Of a stretch of DNA of 64,000 nucleotides, positions 45,009-54,165 are shown one piece after another. The position numbers and the translations under genes were made by a program. The stretch spans positions 1-64,000 of the forward strand of contig JABYQR010000054.1 in NCBI GenBank assembly GCA_022592445.1. Reading direction: 5' to 3'. Below the pieces are notes generated by a model, which did no database searches, had not been told where the DNA came from, and saw only the letters and a program-made list of their open reading frames with translations. Numbering within the stretch: position 1 is the first letter of the stretch; the number at the start of each line of letters is the position of its first letter. This DNA comes from Cytidiella melzeri (taxonomy: Eukaryota > Basidiomycota > Agaricomycetes > Polyporales > Irpicaceae).

Positions 45009-48000
45009 TCAGTGTGATGTTCTTGAGATATCCAGACCGATGTGTTTGCCTTCATCCCAACTAAGATCATATGTAGATGGATAGATCGTGCGAAGGAAAG
45101 CGGGGTCGGTCTGGGTATTGAATTCCCGAAAGTGCGAGCGGAGATCCGCAAAGAGTGAAGCTTTGATGACCCGGGGCGCTCCGGGGTTTGCTTTGTAGAA
45201 GTCGTCAATTGCTTCTTGACTATTCTCGAGGTTTTCGACTGGTTCCCAGCTATTGTGTCCGTCTGAATACCCTTCCCATTTGACTAGGAATTGCAGTTTC
45301 TTCCATCGTCCGTGTAGCCTGCTGTCTAGCACTTTTTCAACGACGTACTGTTCTTCTCCTTCTATGACGATAGGATCAGGAGGTGGAGGTACGTCTTTGC
45401 CGTTGTCGTGCCAGGGACTTAGACGGTTGATGTGGAAGACGGGGTGGATTCGGAGATAGCTGGGTAGATCGAGTTTGTAATCGAGATCGCCAATGCGTTC
45501 GATGACCTTGTACGGGCCGAGCTGTCGAGGACCGAGTTTAGGGGTAGCCTGATGAATCTGGACGTTCTTAGCGTTTAGCCAGACCATGTCCCCTACTTGG
45601 AAGACGCGTGGAGAACGTTTCTCAGACTCGTAAAGTTGCTTCATCTTTTCTTTGCTTAGACGAAGAGCTGCTTCGGTCTCCTTTCGTACTCGAGCCATAT
45701 TATCAAGGCGCTCATCGAGTGAAGGGATATTGCTTCGCTTGCCGACTGGTATGGTGAAGTCGGGGCGATATCCGTAGATGACCTCAAATGGTGTTTGTGA
45801 ATTACCCGCATGTACTCGCGAGTTGAGTGCAAACTCAGCCGCCGGCAGATGATCGACCCAGTCGTTTTGTCGTTGCTGACAGAATAGACGCAGGTACTGT
45901 TCGATATCCTGGTTTTTGCGTTCGACTTTGCCATTTCCTTGCGGATGATAGGCGGTCGTAAAACCAGTCTCTATGCCCAGGCGGTGATAGAGTGCACGCA
46001 TGAAGCGCGCTGCAAACTGGGGTCCTCGGTCAGAGAACACCTTCTTGGGAATGCCGTGAAGTCGGAATACTTCTTTGTAGTGTAGATCGGCAATCCCCTC
46101 AGCGTTAACCTTAGTGGTAGTAGGGATGATGTGCGTTTGATCGGAGTAGTGGTCGACGTAGACCGCGATCGAATCGAATCCCTTAGAGGGTGGCAGCTGA
46201 GTGATGAGATCTACTCCAACGTGTTCCCAAGGTCCGGCCGGAGTTTCCTGAGGCTGTAGTACTGCTTTAGGGTGTGGAGCTGACTTGTAACGTTGGCAGC
46301 GATCACAACCTAGTACGTAAGTCTCGATGAAGGCATTCATCTTTGGCCACCAATAGTGTCGTGAGACTAGCTCTATGGTGCCGTGTTTGCCTGGATGACC
46401 AGCCGCGGGTGTGTCATGGCAAGATTTGACAATTTCGTAACGGAGCTCTTTGTTATTAGGGATATAGAGTTTTCCCTTGTAATAGATGAGTCCGTCACTC
46501 TCTTCCCATTCGAGTAACCCGCCGACAAGTTTGCGAGGACCCTTCTTGCGAAGGGTAGCGAGAGCTTGTGCGACTTCTGCTTCTTGCTCCGTGCATTCTC
46601 GGATCTTTGATTCGAGTGGAGAAGCAGTGGCGAGTGCACTAGTAGCGAGGATCCGGAAGTGTTCCGGTTTCAGTACCACCTGATCCTTGTTGTCTTCTTC
46701 GTCCGTGACAGCGTGAGAGTGAAGACGAGAGAGAGGATCAGCGTGTATCATGGTACTACCGGGCTTGTGTACCAACACGAAGTCGAAGTCAGCCAAGAGT
46801 AATGACCAACGTGCTTGACGTCGAGTGAGGTGTTGCGCAGTCTTCCAGTACTGCAGGTTTGCGTGATCCGTCCAGATCTCAAACGGTTCCTTGAGCCCTT
46901 CAAGGTAGTGGCGCCAATCTTTGAGAGCCTCGGTGATGGCTAACATCTCCCGATCAAAGATTTCGTAGTTACGCTCTGCTTCAGTCATAGAGGCGGACCG
47001 GTAGGCGATAGGGTGGTAGAATCCATCTTCCTTCGATTTCTGGGAGATGATTCCACCGGTCGCATAGCCCGAGGCATCGACTTCTAGACGTGTAGGGAGT
47101 TCAGGGTCCCAGACTGCCAAGATAGGCTTAGTGGTAAAGGCCTTCTTTAGCAGCGTGAAGGCAGTCTCTTGTGCTGGACCCCAGACAAATGGTACGTCCT
47201 TCTTAGTAAGGTCGTGTAGAGGCCGTGCGTGCTTTGAGAAGTCTTGAATGAAGCGGCGATAGAAGTTGGCAAACCCGATGAATCCTCTGACTTCTTTGAG
47301 GTTCTTGGGTGTGGGCCACGTAGAAACTGCTTGGACTTTGACAGGGTCCATAGCTACTTCGCCGGCGCGAATGATCAACCCGAGGTATTCGATCTCAGAT
47401 TTCTCAAACTCGCACTTTTCCGGCCGGAGGTAGAGATCGTGCTGTTGAAGTCGCTCGAGGACTTCATGTACAACCTTGCGATGCTCTGTCAGGTTGTTGC
47501 TCCAGATCAAGATGTCATCTAGATAGACGGCCACCTTGCCTTCGGCGACGAGGTCGGCGAAGATGTTGTCCATCAGAGCTTGGAAGGTAGCGGGTGAGTT
47601 CATGAGACCGAAGAACATGACTTTAGGTTCGAAGAGTCCTCGGTTGGTAACGAAAGCCGCTTTGTATTCATCTCCTTCTTTGATGCGGACATTGTGATAT
47701 CCCCAACGAACATCGAACTTGGTGAAGATCTTTGCACCCTTGAGCTTGTTGATAATGTCGGTAGCAAGCGGTAGTGGGTAACGATTCTTTACAGTGATGT
47801 CGTTGAGTTTGCGGTAGTCCTGAATAAGTCGGAGTTTGTTGTCCTTCTTTTTGATGAAAAAGACTGGAGAAGCCATTGGAGACTTAGAAGGCGTGATGTA
47901 ACCTTTTGCTAGGTTCTCCTGAATGAACTTGTCAAGCTCGGCTTGTTCGTTCAGGGGCATAGGATAAACTTTCGATTTGATGGTCTCAGGAGCGTCTGGT

Positions 48001-48389
48001 TTGAGATCAATCGAATGGTCCCAGGGCTGATGCTGGGGTAGCCGATTAGACTCTTCTTCAGAGAAGACTTTAGCGTGTCTGTGGTACTCTGATGGAACGA
48101 TGTCTTCGAAGGAGCGCTGAGCTTTAGCTTCGTTTGCTTCGGCAGCAAGCTTAGTAGAGTAGGTGAAGCCGGCCATACACCAGACTTCGTCAGTGGTGTC
48201 TTGGATAATACCGGCTTTGACCCACTGTCTACGTTCTTTGCGGTTACCATCAACCTTCTGGAAAGGTTCATTAGGAGATTCTTCCGAGCCGCTCGGAATT
48301 GTCATTTCTCCTTTTTCCCAGTTAACGGTAGGGTTTACGCTGAGCCATGGTAGCCCAAGAATGACGTCTTCTGAGCCATGGTAGCCCAA
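45009..48389 (-). CDS. gypsy copy B Pol: RT, RNase H, integrase, chromodomain
   Basis: 1126-codon frame. Approximate residues: protease tail (VILGLPWL) 10-20; RT with FDVRWGYHNVRIKEGDEYKA and catalytic YLDD near 290; RNase H EVDASGYATGG near 440; integrase zinc region (HPGKHGTIELVSRHYWWPKM, GCDRCQRYK) and DDE core with VGVDLI, FSDRGPQF and GKVERKNQD; GPY/F-type segment LGPYKVIERIGDLDYKLDLP; chromodomain 1015-1065 (VEKVLDSR, LQFLVKWEGYSDGHNSWEP) expected to direct integration to marked chromatin. The domains look intact. The frame is joined to protease only across a 31-bp duplication, so this copy would not make a continuous Pol. Confidence 0.93.
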   Translation of the reverse strand: MGYHGSEDVILGLPWLSVNPTVNWEKGEMTIPSGSEESPNEPFQKVDGNRKERRQWVKAGIIQDTTDEVWCMAGFTYSTKLAAEANEAKAQRSFEDIVPSEYHRHAKVFSEEESNRLPQHQPWDHSIDLKPDAPETIKSKVYPMPLNEQAELDKFIQENLAKGYITPSKSPMASPVFFIKKKDNKLRLIQDYRKLNDITVKNRYPLPLATDIINKLKGAKIFTKFDVRWGYHNVRIKEGDEYKAAFVTNRGLFEPKVMFFGLMNSPATFQALMDNIFADLVAEGKVAVYLDDILIWSNNLTEHRKVVHEVLERLQQHDLYLRPEKCEFEKSEIEYLGLIIRAGEVAMDPVKVQAVSTWPTPKNLKEVRGFIGFANFYRRFIQDFSKHARPLHDLTKKDVPFVWGPAQETAFTLLKKAFTTKPILAVWDPELPTRLEVDASGYATGGIISQKSKEDGFYHPIAYRSASMTEAERNYEIFDREMLAITEALKDWRHYLEGLKEPFEIWTDHANLQYWKTAQHLTRRQARWSLLLADFDFVLVHKPGSTMIHADPLSRLHSHAVTDEEDNKDQVVLKPEHFRILATSALATASPLESKIRECTEQEAEVAQALATLRKKGPRKLVGGLLEWEESDGLIYYKGKLYIPNNKELRYEIVKSCHDTPAAGHPGKHGTIELVSRHYWWPKMNAFIETYVLGCDRCQRYKSAPHPKAVLQPQETPAGPWEHVGVDLITQLPPSKGFDSIAVYVDHYSDQTHIIPTTTKVNAEGIADLHYKEVFRLHGIPKKVFSDRGPQFAARFMRALYHRLGIETGFTTAYHPQGNGKVERKNQDIEQYLRLFCQQRQNDWVDHLPAAEFALNSRVHAGNSQTPFEVIYGYRPDFTIPVGKRSNIPSLDERLDNMARVRKETEAALRLSKEKMKQLYESEKRSPRVFQVGDMVWLNAKNVQIHQATPKLGPRQLGPYKVIERIGDLDYKLDLPSYLRIHPVFHINRLSPWHDNGKDVPPPPDPIVIEGEEQYVVEKVLDSRLHGRWKKLQFLVKWEGYSDGHNSWEPVENLENSQEAIDDFYKANPGAPRVIKASLFADLRSHFREFNTQTDPAFLRTIYPSTYDLSWDEGKHIGLDISRTSH

Positions 48390-48843
48390 GAATGAGGTCT
48401 TCTGGACCTAAGTCCGTGACGAGAAACTCTGCTTTTTCCGTGTGATCTCCGACTGTGAGTGCAAGGCGAACGAAGTGCGTTAATCCGCCAGCTTTATTCT
48501 TAGTTCCGTCAATGTTATGCAATGAGATAACCCTTTCGAGCGGGTGCTGAATAATCTTATGCTTCTTGACGAACTGGTGACTGATGAATAAAGCCGTAGC
48601 TCCTGAATCGATCATAGCAGGAACGCGAATGCTTCTATTCAGACCTTTAACTAGTACATGTACACGGAAATGAGACGATAACCGATCTAGCGACGATATA
48701 GTACACGAGGAGATAGTAGACGACGGGCATGGAGTAGATGTTGTACACGCGGAAGACGAGGCAGAAGACGAGGACAACGAAGGAGGCAAGGACAGGGTAT
48801 CTGGGGGACTCGCAGCTGCGGCTGTGTCACGAGTCCGCTTCAA
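48322..48843 (-). CDS. gypsy copy B protease (frame-disrupted downstream)
   Basis: Aspartic protease with DSGATALF; N-terminal Ser-rich spacer. It opens in the -1 frame within the six-T run at the gag stop and has no ATG there. The end is abnormal: after DLILGLPWL the frame leaves the RT frame because the TGAGCCATGGTAGCCC block is present twice in tandem. Confidence 0.85.
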   Translation of the reverse strand: MKRTRDTAAAASPPDTLSLPPSLSSSSASSSACTTSTPCPSSTISSCTISSLDRLSSHFRVHVLVKGLNRSIRVPAMIDSGATALFISHQFVKKHKIIQHPLERVISLHNIDGTKNKAGGLTHFVRLALTVGDHTEKAEFLVTDLGPEDLILGLPWLRRRHSWATMAQRKPYR

Positions 48844-48849
48844 AAAACC
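48840..48849 (-). other. Candidate -1 frameshift site at gag stop
   Basis: Minus strand GCGGTTTTTTGA: gag reads GTT TTT TGA, while protease continues in the -1 frame. The same run is kept in copy A (4076-4085). Confidence 0.5.
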
Positions 48850-50129
48850 GCATTAATTTTTGCTGCCATCTCATCCATTTGCTTTTTCTGGATGTCAAGC
48901 ATGTCCTTGAGCGCAGCAATTTTAGCATCCTTGTCGTTGGACGCGTCTTGCTTGGCTGCAGTGGTAGTCGACGATGTCGACGAGGTAGCGGCAACCTTTT
49001 GTCCCTTAGGGACGCCTTGGAGCCGTTTTAGGCAAACTGCCCCCCAGTGACCGGTGCCACCGCAGTGGTTGCAGACCGGGTCATCGGGGTGCTTTGAGTC
49101 CCTCTTCTTGTGACTCTCAGATCCGCAAACCGAGCAGCGCTTGCTCATCTCCTTCTTCCATTTCTGGAAGATTTCCTGTTTGCCTAGACCCGCAAAGAGC
49201 GAGTCGAACGAGGCGGAGAAACGGGATGCGTCGATCTCCATCGCATTGGGGTCGCGGAACGCTTGCTGGTGGGATTTGCCATGTCCCGACGAACTGTCCA
49301 CCATGACCTTACCGGTGCTGTTGCGGAGGTCGGCAAGTTGAGCATCGACCGCTTTGCATTGGTCTTTGAGTGCGTCATAGGTGGCGGCGCGGGTCTGGAA
49401 GTACGAGACGCGTTGCAAGTACTCGGTGCTCAAGCTCGACTTGAGACGATCGAAAAGGTCCTGCTGGCTCCAGCCAGTGCGAGGGGCCCATGTCTCAAAC
49501 TCGGAGATGTGGGCGGCGAAGGTCTTGTTGCCTTGCTTCATGTTGGCGACTTTCGTCTTGGCCTCCATGACAGCATCTATAGGCTCGAATTTGGCTTTAA
49601 AAGCCTCGATAAATGTGTCCCAGTCATTTCCAAATGCTGGTTTGCTATTGGCTAACTCCTCAATGTGAGGGCGAGCCCAATCAGCGGCGTCTTCCTGCAT
49701 GAAGGACAGGGCGCTTGTGATGAGTTTATGAGGATCAAAGATCCTCGCGCCGTTGTTGTCCACCCGGACCTGGCCTTGCGCGTCTTGCTGGAAGAACGCT
49801 TTTCCTTGATTTTGCGCCCATACTATGAACGCGTGGCGGAAGAGCCGGGCTTCCGACGAGGTTTTCCCCTTGAAGGAGACTGGTTTCTCGACGATGCTTC
49901 TTTCCCGAGAAACGTGGGTAGCAGCGGCAACCGCCGGTGCCTGTGCAGCTGCAAGTGCAGCCACCTGATTGGTAAGGTCTACCATTTTTTGTGTCAAGAC
50001 GCCTAACATATTTAAGACGTCTTGCTGACTCAGGTTGGTGACGGGGGCAGCTGGGGCAGCGGGGGCGGCGGGCTGGTTGGGATCCATGTCGAGGAAATGT
50101 ATGCAATTGTTTACAAAATTGTGGACTGT
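48840..50129 (-). CDS. gypsy copy B Gag
   Basis: Capsid-type core (EARLFRHAFIVWAQNQ, WDTFIEAFKAKFEPID, AAHISEFETWAPRTG) followed by a Cys/His cluster CSVCGSESH and a CCHC knuckle CNHCGGTGHWGAVC, then a C-terminal helix DMLDIQKKQMDEMA. The first ATG is at 50087; the frame is open upstream to the ORF1 TAG (50132-50130), 14 codons with no Met. An in-frame deletion of 71 codons relative to copy A removed a CX2C...CX4C segment before the ATG. Confidence 0.9.
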   Translation of the reverse strand, partial: TVHNFVNNCIHFLDMDPNQPAAPAAPAAPVTNLSQQDVLNMLGVLTQKMVDLTNQVAALAAAQAPAVAAATHVSRERSIVEKPVSFKGKTSSEARLFRHAFIVWAQNQGKAFFQQDAQGQVRVDNNGARIFDPHKLITSALSFMQEDAADWARPHIEELANSKPAFGNDWDTFIEAFKAKFEPIDAVMEAKTKVANMKQGNKTFAAHISEFETWAPRTGWSQQDLFDRLKSSLSTEYLQRVSYFQTRAATYDALKDQCKAVDAQLADLRNSTGKVMVDSSSGHGKSHQQAFRDPNAMEIDASRFSASFDSLFAGLGKQEIFQKWKKEMSKRCSVCGSESHKKRDSKHPDDPVCNHCGGTGHWGAVCLKRLQGVPKGQKVAATSSTSSTTTAAKQDASNDKDAKIAALKDMLDIQKKQMDEMAAKINAVF

Positions 50130-50857
50130 CTAGATCCACTCAAAGTAGCTATCGTTATTAACTACGTTAAGCTGCGCAAGAACTTTGTCGTAGTTTTTAC
50201 GGAGCTGCTTAAAAGAAACTTTCCCGATTGCTTTACAACCCCAGTCCAAGAGCTGCCACTCGCGGTCTGCTGTGACGGGAGCGAGATTGTCGACTAGGTT
50301 GAGGAAACGATCGACCTTGTTGACGAGGTGAAGCAGGGCGCGGCGGTGGTCGGGGTTGGCGCGGTTCAGTAGTTCTTCAAGCTCTGTGAGAGCTTGCAAG
50401 CGAGTACGGACAGCGGTGAGTTTTGGCTTGAAGATGCCGACGAGATCTACCGGCGTCAACTTTTTAAAGTCGATGAGTACCGGTTTGGGTGCTGCGGGGG
50501 CGGGAGTGGGCGGAGGAAGTTTGGCGAGCCGCTCTGAGAGAGTTGGCTTGTGGGTTCGCTGCTCAGCTAGAGTGCGAGCACGTTCTTCAGCGGCGCGTTC
50601 TCCGTATGCTCTGGCAGAAGCGCGAAGTTGTTGGTTTTCCTCGTAAGAGGGGACGGTGAGGGTGATGCCTTTGACAGGCGGCTTCTTGGACACGTACTTC
50701 GCGACGGTGACCAGGTCTTTGTCAGACCAGCGATGAGGTTGACCGCTCTTACGCTTTTCAGCGAGAGCGTCAAGGAACGATGATGGAAGAGACCTCTTGA
50801 GCTGAGGCTCAGTTGTAGAGAGGTTCTTAGAAAAACGGGGGCGCGTGTCCTTGGGCA
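50130..50857 (-). CDS. gypsy copy B ORF1 (unknown function)
   Basis: Same protein as 5570-6297: about 242 residues, none of them Met, with FLDALAEKRKSGQPHRWSDK, VSKKPPVKGITLTVPSYEEN, the linker and VLIDFKKLTPVDLVGIFKP, ending SYFEWI then TAG. Conservation between diverged copies argues that it is translated. The start codon would come from splicing of 50858-50930. It is in frame with gag. It may be a Gag extension or an accessory protein. Confidence 0.82.
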
Positions 50858-50930
50858 CTAGACAACGCGCAGGGGGTAGAAACGGACGACGTAAGTGTAG
50901 CTCAACGGTATGAGAAGACCGGAGACGTAC
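50858..50930 (-). other. Predicted 73-nt leader intron, gypsy copy B
   Basis: Donor GACGA/GTACGT, acceptor GTCTAG/TGCCC. Exon A (50931) plus TG (50857-50856) forms ATG followed by CCC AAG GAC. An ACTTAC-type branch sequence lies inside. Confidence 0.58.
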
Positions 50931-51003
50931 TCGTCAAACAGGAATAAACTTTTTAAAACGGTGGGAATGGGGACCCAGGGTTTACACAACGATCTCGACC
51001 TAA

Positions 51004-51762
51004 TGTCACGGAGACGAAGCTCGACGCAACTAAAAGGGACACGGTGTGGAAGACGACGAAGAGGTGGTGGCAGGCTTGAAGCACAATGCTCTCACCAGCT
51101 ATCAAACTTTATGCAAGTTGCTAGCCCAGTAAAGACCAAGTTAGTATTTGTGACTACCAGCTATGTAGTACAAGAGGGGGTTGCTTACCTAGCCCAGTAA
51201 AGACCAAGAGGTCGAGATGGGGGGCTAGGAGCGTACATGTAGCAGTATATATAGACTTCAGGGACCTGCGCACAGACCATGTTGAGGGCAGGCTTTGCAA
51301 GAAGCCGTGTGAACGAAGAACAAAAGGACTACCTAAAGTAGAACAATAGCTATTGTCTAGACCTTGCCAAGAACTCTACTCGTGAGAGAATCTATCTAAA
51401 AGGAGACCAACTATTGTATTCCATTCCCACACCTGTGAGAACATCCTTCCATAAAGAGAACAATAGGGAAAGAACAATAAGGAGCCCATGTGGACGGTAT
51501 CTATGACGTCAAACCCTAGCTATGGGCTGAGCCATGTGCTTGTAGCCATGTGGTCTTACTTAAGCTAAGTCACATGCCAGTGTGACGTAGTAGCAAGTAA
51601 TGTGACCGTGTGGAGCGTCTAAGCCACGTGATATGGGCGCTTAATAGACGTGCAAAGGAGTTTATGCAGAGAGAATTGAAACTAGGTTGTAGCCCGGAGT
51701 TTTACAGATAAAAACAAGAGGTAAATTGCGAAAATTAAGGGCTAGTCAGGCCATCCATGACA
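51004..51762 (-). repeat. 5' LTR of gypsy copy B
   Basis: 759 bp. The inner flank on the minus strand reads TTAGGTCGAGATCGTTG, which is not the usual tRNA-Met primer site, so primer type is unresolved. Confidence 0.94.
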
Positions 51763-52268
51763 TCCGGTTAATACACTCCTTGTTTGCGATTTGTTTGGTT
51801 TCATTGCATCTCTTTCATCCCTAACTGCGTCATTTTACTGCATTACTGCGTCTGCATTTCATCTTCCTGCGTTTACTTTCACTGCGACTGCGTTTTACAG
51901 TGAACACCTTTATTTTCATTAGCAACTGCATCTTGTGTTTGTGACTTGTACTGTGTTTGTGCTTGCTTTCCGCAACTTTCCACACACTGTTTACGTTGGG
52001 ACTCGGTGTCTTGCGCATGTCCACTTTGTGTTCATGCTAAACCTCTTTTGTTTTCACCGCGCCTCCCATCTTTTGCCCGCAATATGCGTGGTGCTTTGCC
52101 CCCCTAGCTCAGTTTATACAAAGCCTTTATCATTGAAAATCTCGTCGCTCCTTACAGCACAGGTAAACTAGGACTCTAAAGACCACCTCACACACTTTTT
52201 ACACTACCGCGCTCCCACACCCTTGCACTCCTATTGCCACTTTGTGATTGGTTGTGTTGTCTTTGGGG
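51763..52268 (+). other. Z-family element fragment Z2, right part
   Basis: Continues 43925-44083 across gypsy B. It is rich in ACTGCGT motifs and ends CCTTACAGCACAGGTAAACT to TTGTGTTGTCTTTGGGG, matching the reverse complement of 10654-10790. TTGTA follows at 52269-52273, the same five bases that flank Z1. Confidence 0.75.
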
Positions 52269-52284
52269 TTGTAATCAGTTCCGG

Positions 52285-53763
52285 GGTGTATCACAGTGTT
52301 TCACCGATTACCTCCTCATTCCTCCAATTGCAAACCCCAGCATCACTGTAACTCGTGCTGGAGCCAACCTCACTATGCTCTTCCCACGTGCTTACGACCA
52401 TACAAAGGAGTTTGTGAAGGGAACACTTCAGGAGATGGTGAATCGGAAGAAGCAACATTGTAATGATGCTGCATACCCTCTTCTTGGGCAGCTTACAGCT
52501 CTACAAGCATCACTAGAGCCAAAGTGACAGCTTGAAGCTTACTCAATAGTGTGCACCCTAAACATTGATGAAGCACCAAGGTTGAGTAGTATTGTAATAA
52601 TATTGAAGCAACATGCGTCAGTAATTGTCGAAGTCAACATCTCCGCGAGACGGGCCTGCCACGTTGCTTGGTACTTGGCTCAATCCAGTTTTTTGTCAAA
52701 ACAGATCTTCTCAACGGAGAGCCCAAATTCAACTGCCTTTGCGCTTGACGTGTACCGTCCCCAGTCAACCCACCACTCCTACAAAGCAGTACCCACAACA
52801 ATCAGCATCACAGACTTCACGACTTGAGAAGAGGTTTGCATCTTCAGCCTCATACCCGAATATCTCTGCCAACTCATCAAACCCCTTCCTCGCCAAAATT
52901 TGAGGACAAGCCATCCCCTTGCATTCCCCCTTTGCTCAGTGCCTGGGACGGTGCTCTCGTCAAGCTCAATACCAGTTGCATGGTGACACCCCCATCGGGG
53001 TCCTGGGGTTTCTGGGTCCCTGAGCCGGCTCTGGTGGTGGGTCCAGCCGTCCCAGACAGACTGCGCCGCTACGTGCTGAACTGGCTTAGCGTGCGTGAGC
53101 CCTGGTACTACGCAACGCGCACGATCAGGAATCGCCGCGCCATGTTTGTGCGATGGTGGCATGCCTACCTTGATGCCGGCCTGAACCCTTCCGCCTCCCC
53201 CCAAGCAAGCAAGGCTAGGAACTTCTCCAAAGTTCTGGACGTTTTGGCTGAAATTTTTGACAAGAACAATATCAACACCGAAGATCTGAAGCCGATGTGG
53301 TTTGGGCAGCCTGTCAGCTCTGTTGACAACAACCTCTGTTGGGACATGGCTTGGGAGCTACCAGAGATTGGTTTCAGAATGGACCTGTTCATGCTTGACA
53401 GGGCTCTCTACCAGCAGGATCGTGATCAGGCGGCGTCAGCAGCTGAGGGGGTGCAGCTGCTGAACCAAGTTTTCTCTGGTGGCAACATTCTGTACATCAA
53501 TTCCGTCCAGCAACGTCGGCCTTGCCTCACTGAACTTGGTAGAGTGTGGCAAGTGCCTTGAGGGGCTTCGATGCCTTATGAAGTCATGGCCTCATCCCCC
53601 AGACGTCCTCAAGTCTGATCTTTCTCTCAACACTGTTGACGAACGTGTTCTCAGGTGCGTGGAAAAGGTCATTGCCAACTTTTATGTTGAGACCTTTGCT
53701 AAGGAATCTGGACGTGCACCCATTCTCCCTCGACACTGTCCGCGTTTTGCTGCTTCGTCGTAG
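52285..53763 (+). pseudogene. Decayed gene L1 of unknown function
   Basis: An exon-like frame at 52285-52527 (ITVTRAGANLTMLFPRAYDH to SLEPK) is followed by a longer region: LPLRLTCTVPSQPTTPT, a frame change at the AAAATTT run near 52900, then SAWDGALVKLNTSCMV, RYVLNWLSVREPWYYATR, RRAMFVRWWHAYLD, PMWFGQPVSSVDNNLCWDMA and EIGFRMDLFMLDRAL. A second frame change near 53510 leads to VGLASLNLVECGKCLEGLR and CVEKVIANFYVETF, ending at 53763. Protein-like throughout, but at least two frameshifts. No known domain recognised; may be part of an undescribed mobile unit. Confidence 0.45.
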
Positions 53764-54165
53764 TTCAGGCTGTCGGTGGTTTCATGTCTCAGATTTATAA
53801 ATCACTTTGTAACAATTTAGCGCATCTGGTATTCAACTTTCTCTGCTTGCTTGTTTTGACAACCTCCAACACCCGATCTGGCAAAGCTTCAGTGTCAAAT
53901 TGTTGCTTCCCGGCCCTGCAGGAGGAACTGGCAATTGCAACAGTTCTACAATGTTGTCTGGATGCAAGTGGCCTTGACAATCACAATAGTTCTGCAACGT
54001 TTTCTGGAATTTCTGTGGCTCTAGCCTTGTTTGTGAGGCAAGTGTGTGCTTGAGATTTGTTTTTGTACAACACTAATTCCACTCACTCTTTTTGCAGTTC
54101 CTTTGCTGAAACAAGAAAGGTAACATCTTCTCTGCTCTATTTCCATTTCCCTTACCCTTGCTGCT

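Larger units (their letters stand above)
44084..51762 (-). mobile_element. Ty3/gypsy chromovirus, copy B (complete)
   Basis: 7679 bp with LTRs 44084-44843 and 51004-51762, TGTCA...TGACA ends and the target duplication TCCGG (44079-44083, 51763-51767). The LTRs are identical by eye except for one G in a G run. Minus-strand order: 5' LTR, leader with predicted intron, ORF1, gag, protease, RT-RNase H-integrase-chromodomain, polypurine tract, 3' LTR. A 31-bp tandem duplication near 48345 shifts the frame between protease and RT. Inserted in a Z-family element. The near-identical LTRs imply a recent insertion. Confidence 0.95.

Noticed and set aside
50990..51003. Search for a standard tRNA primer site next to the gypsy B 5' LTR
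   Set aside because: TTAGGTCGAGATCGTTG does not match a primer site I can recognise, so no primer call was made; self-priming or another tRNA fragment remains open.
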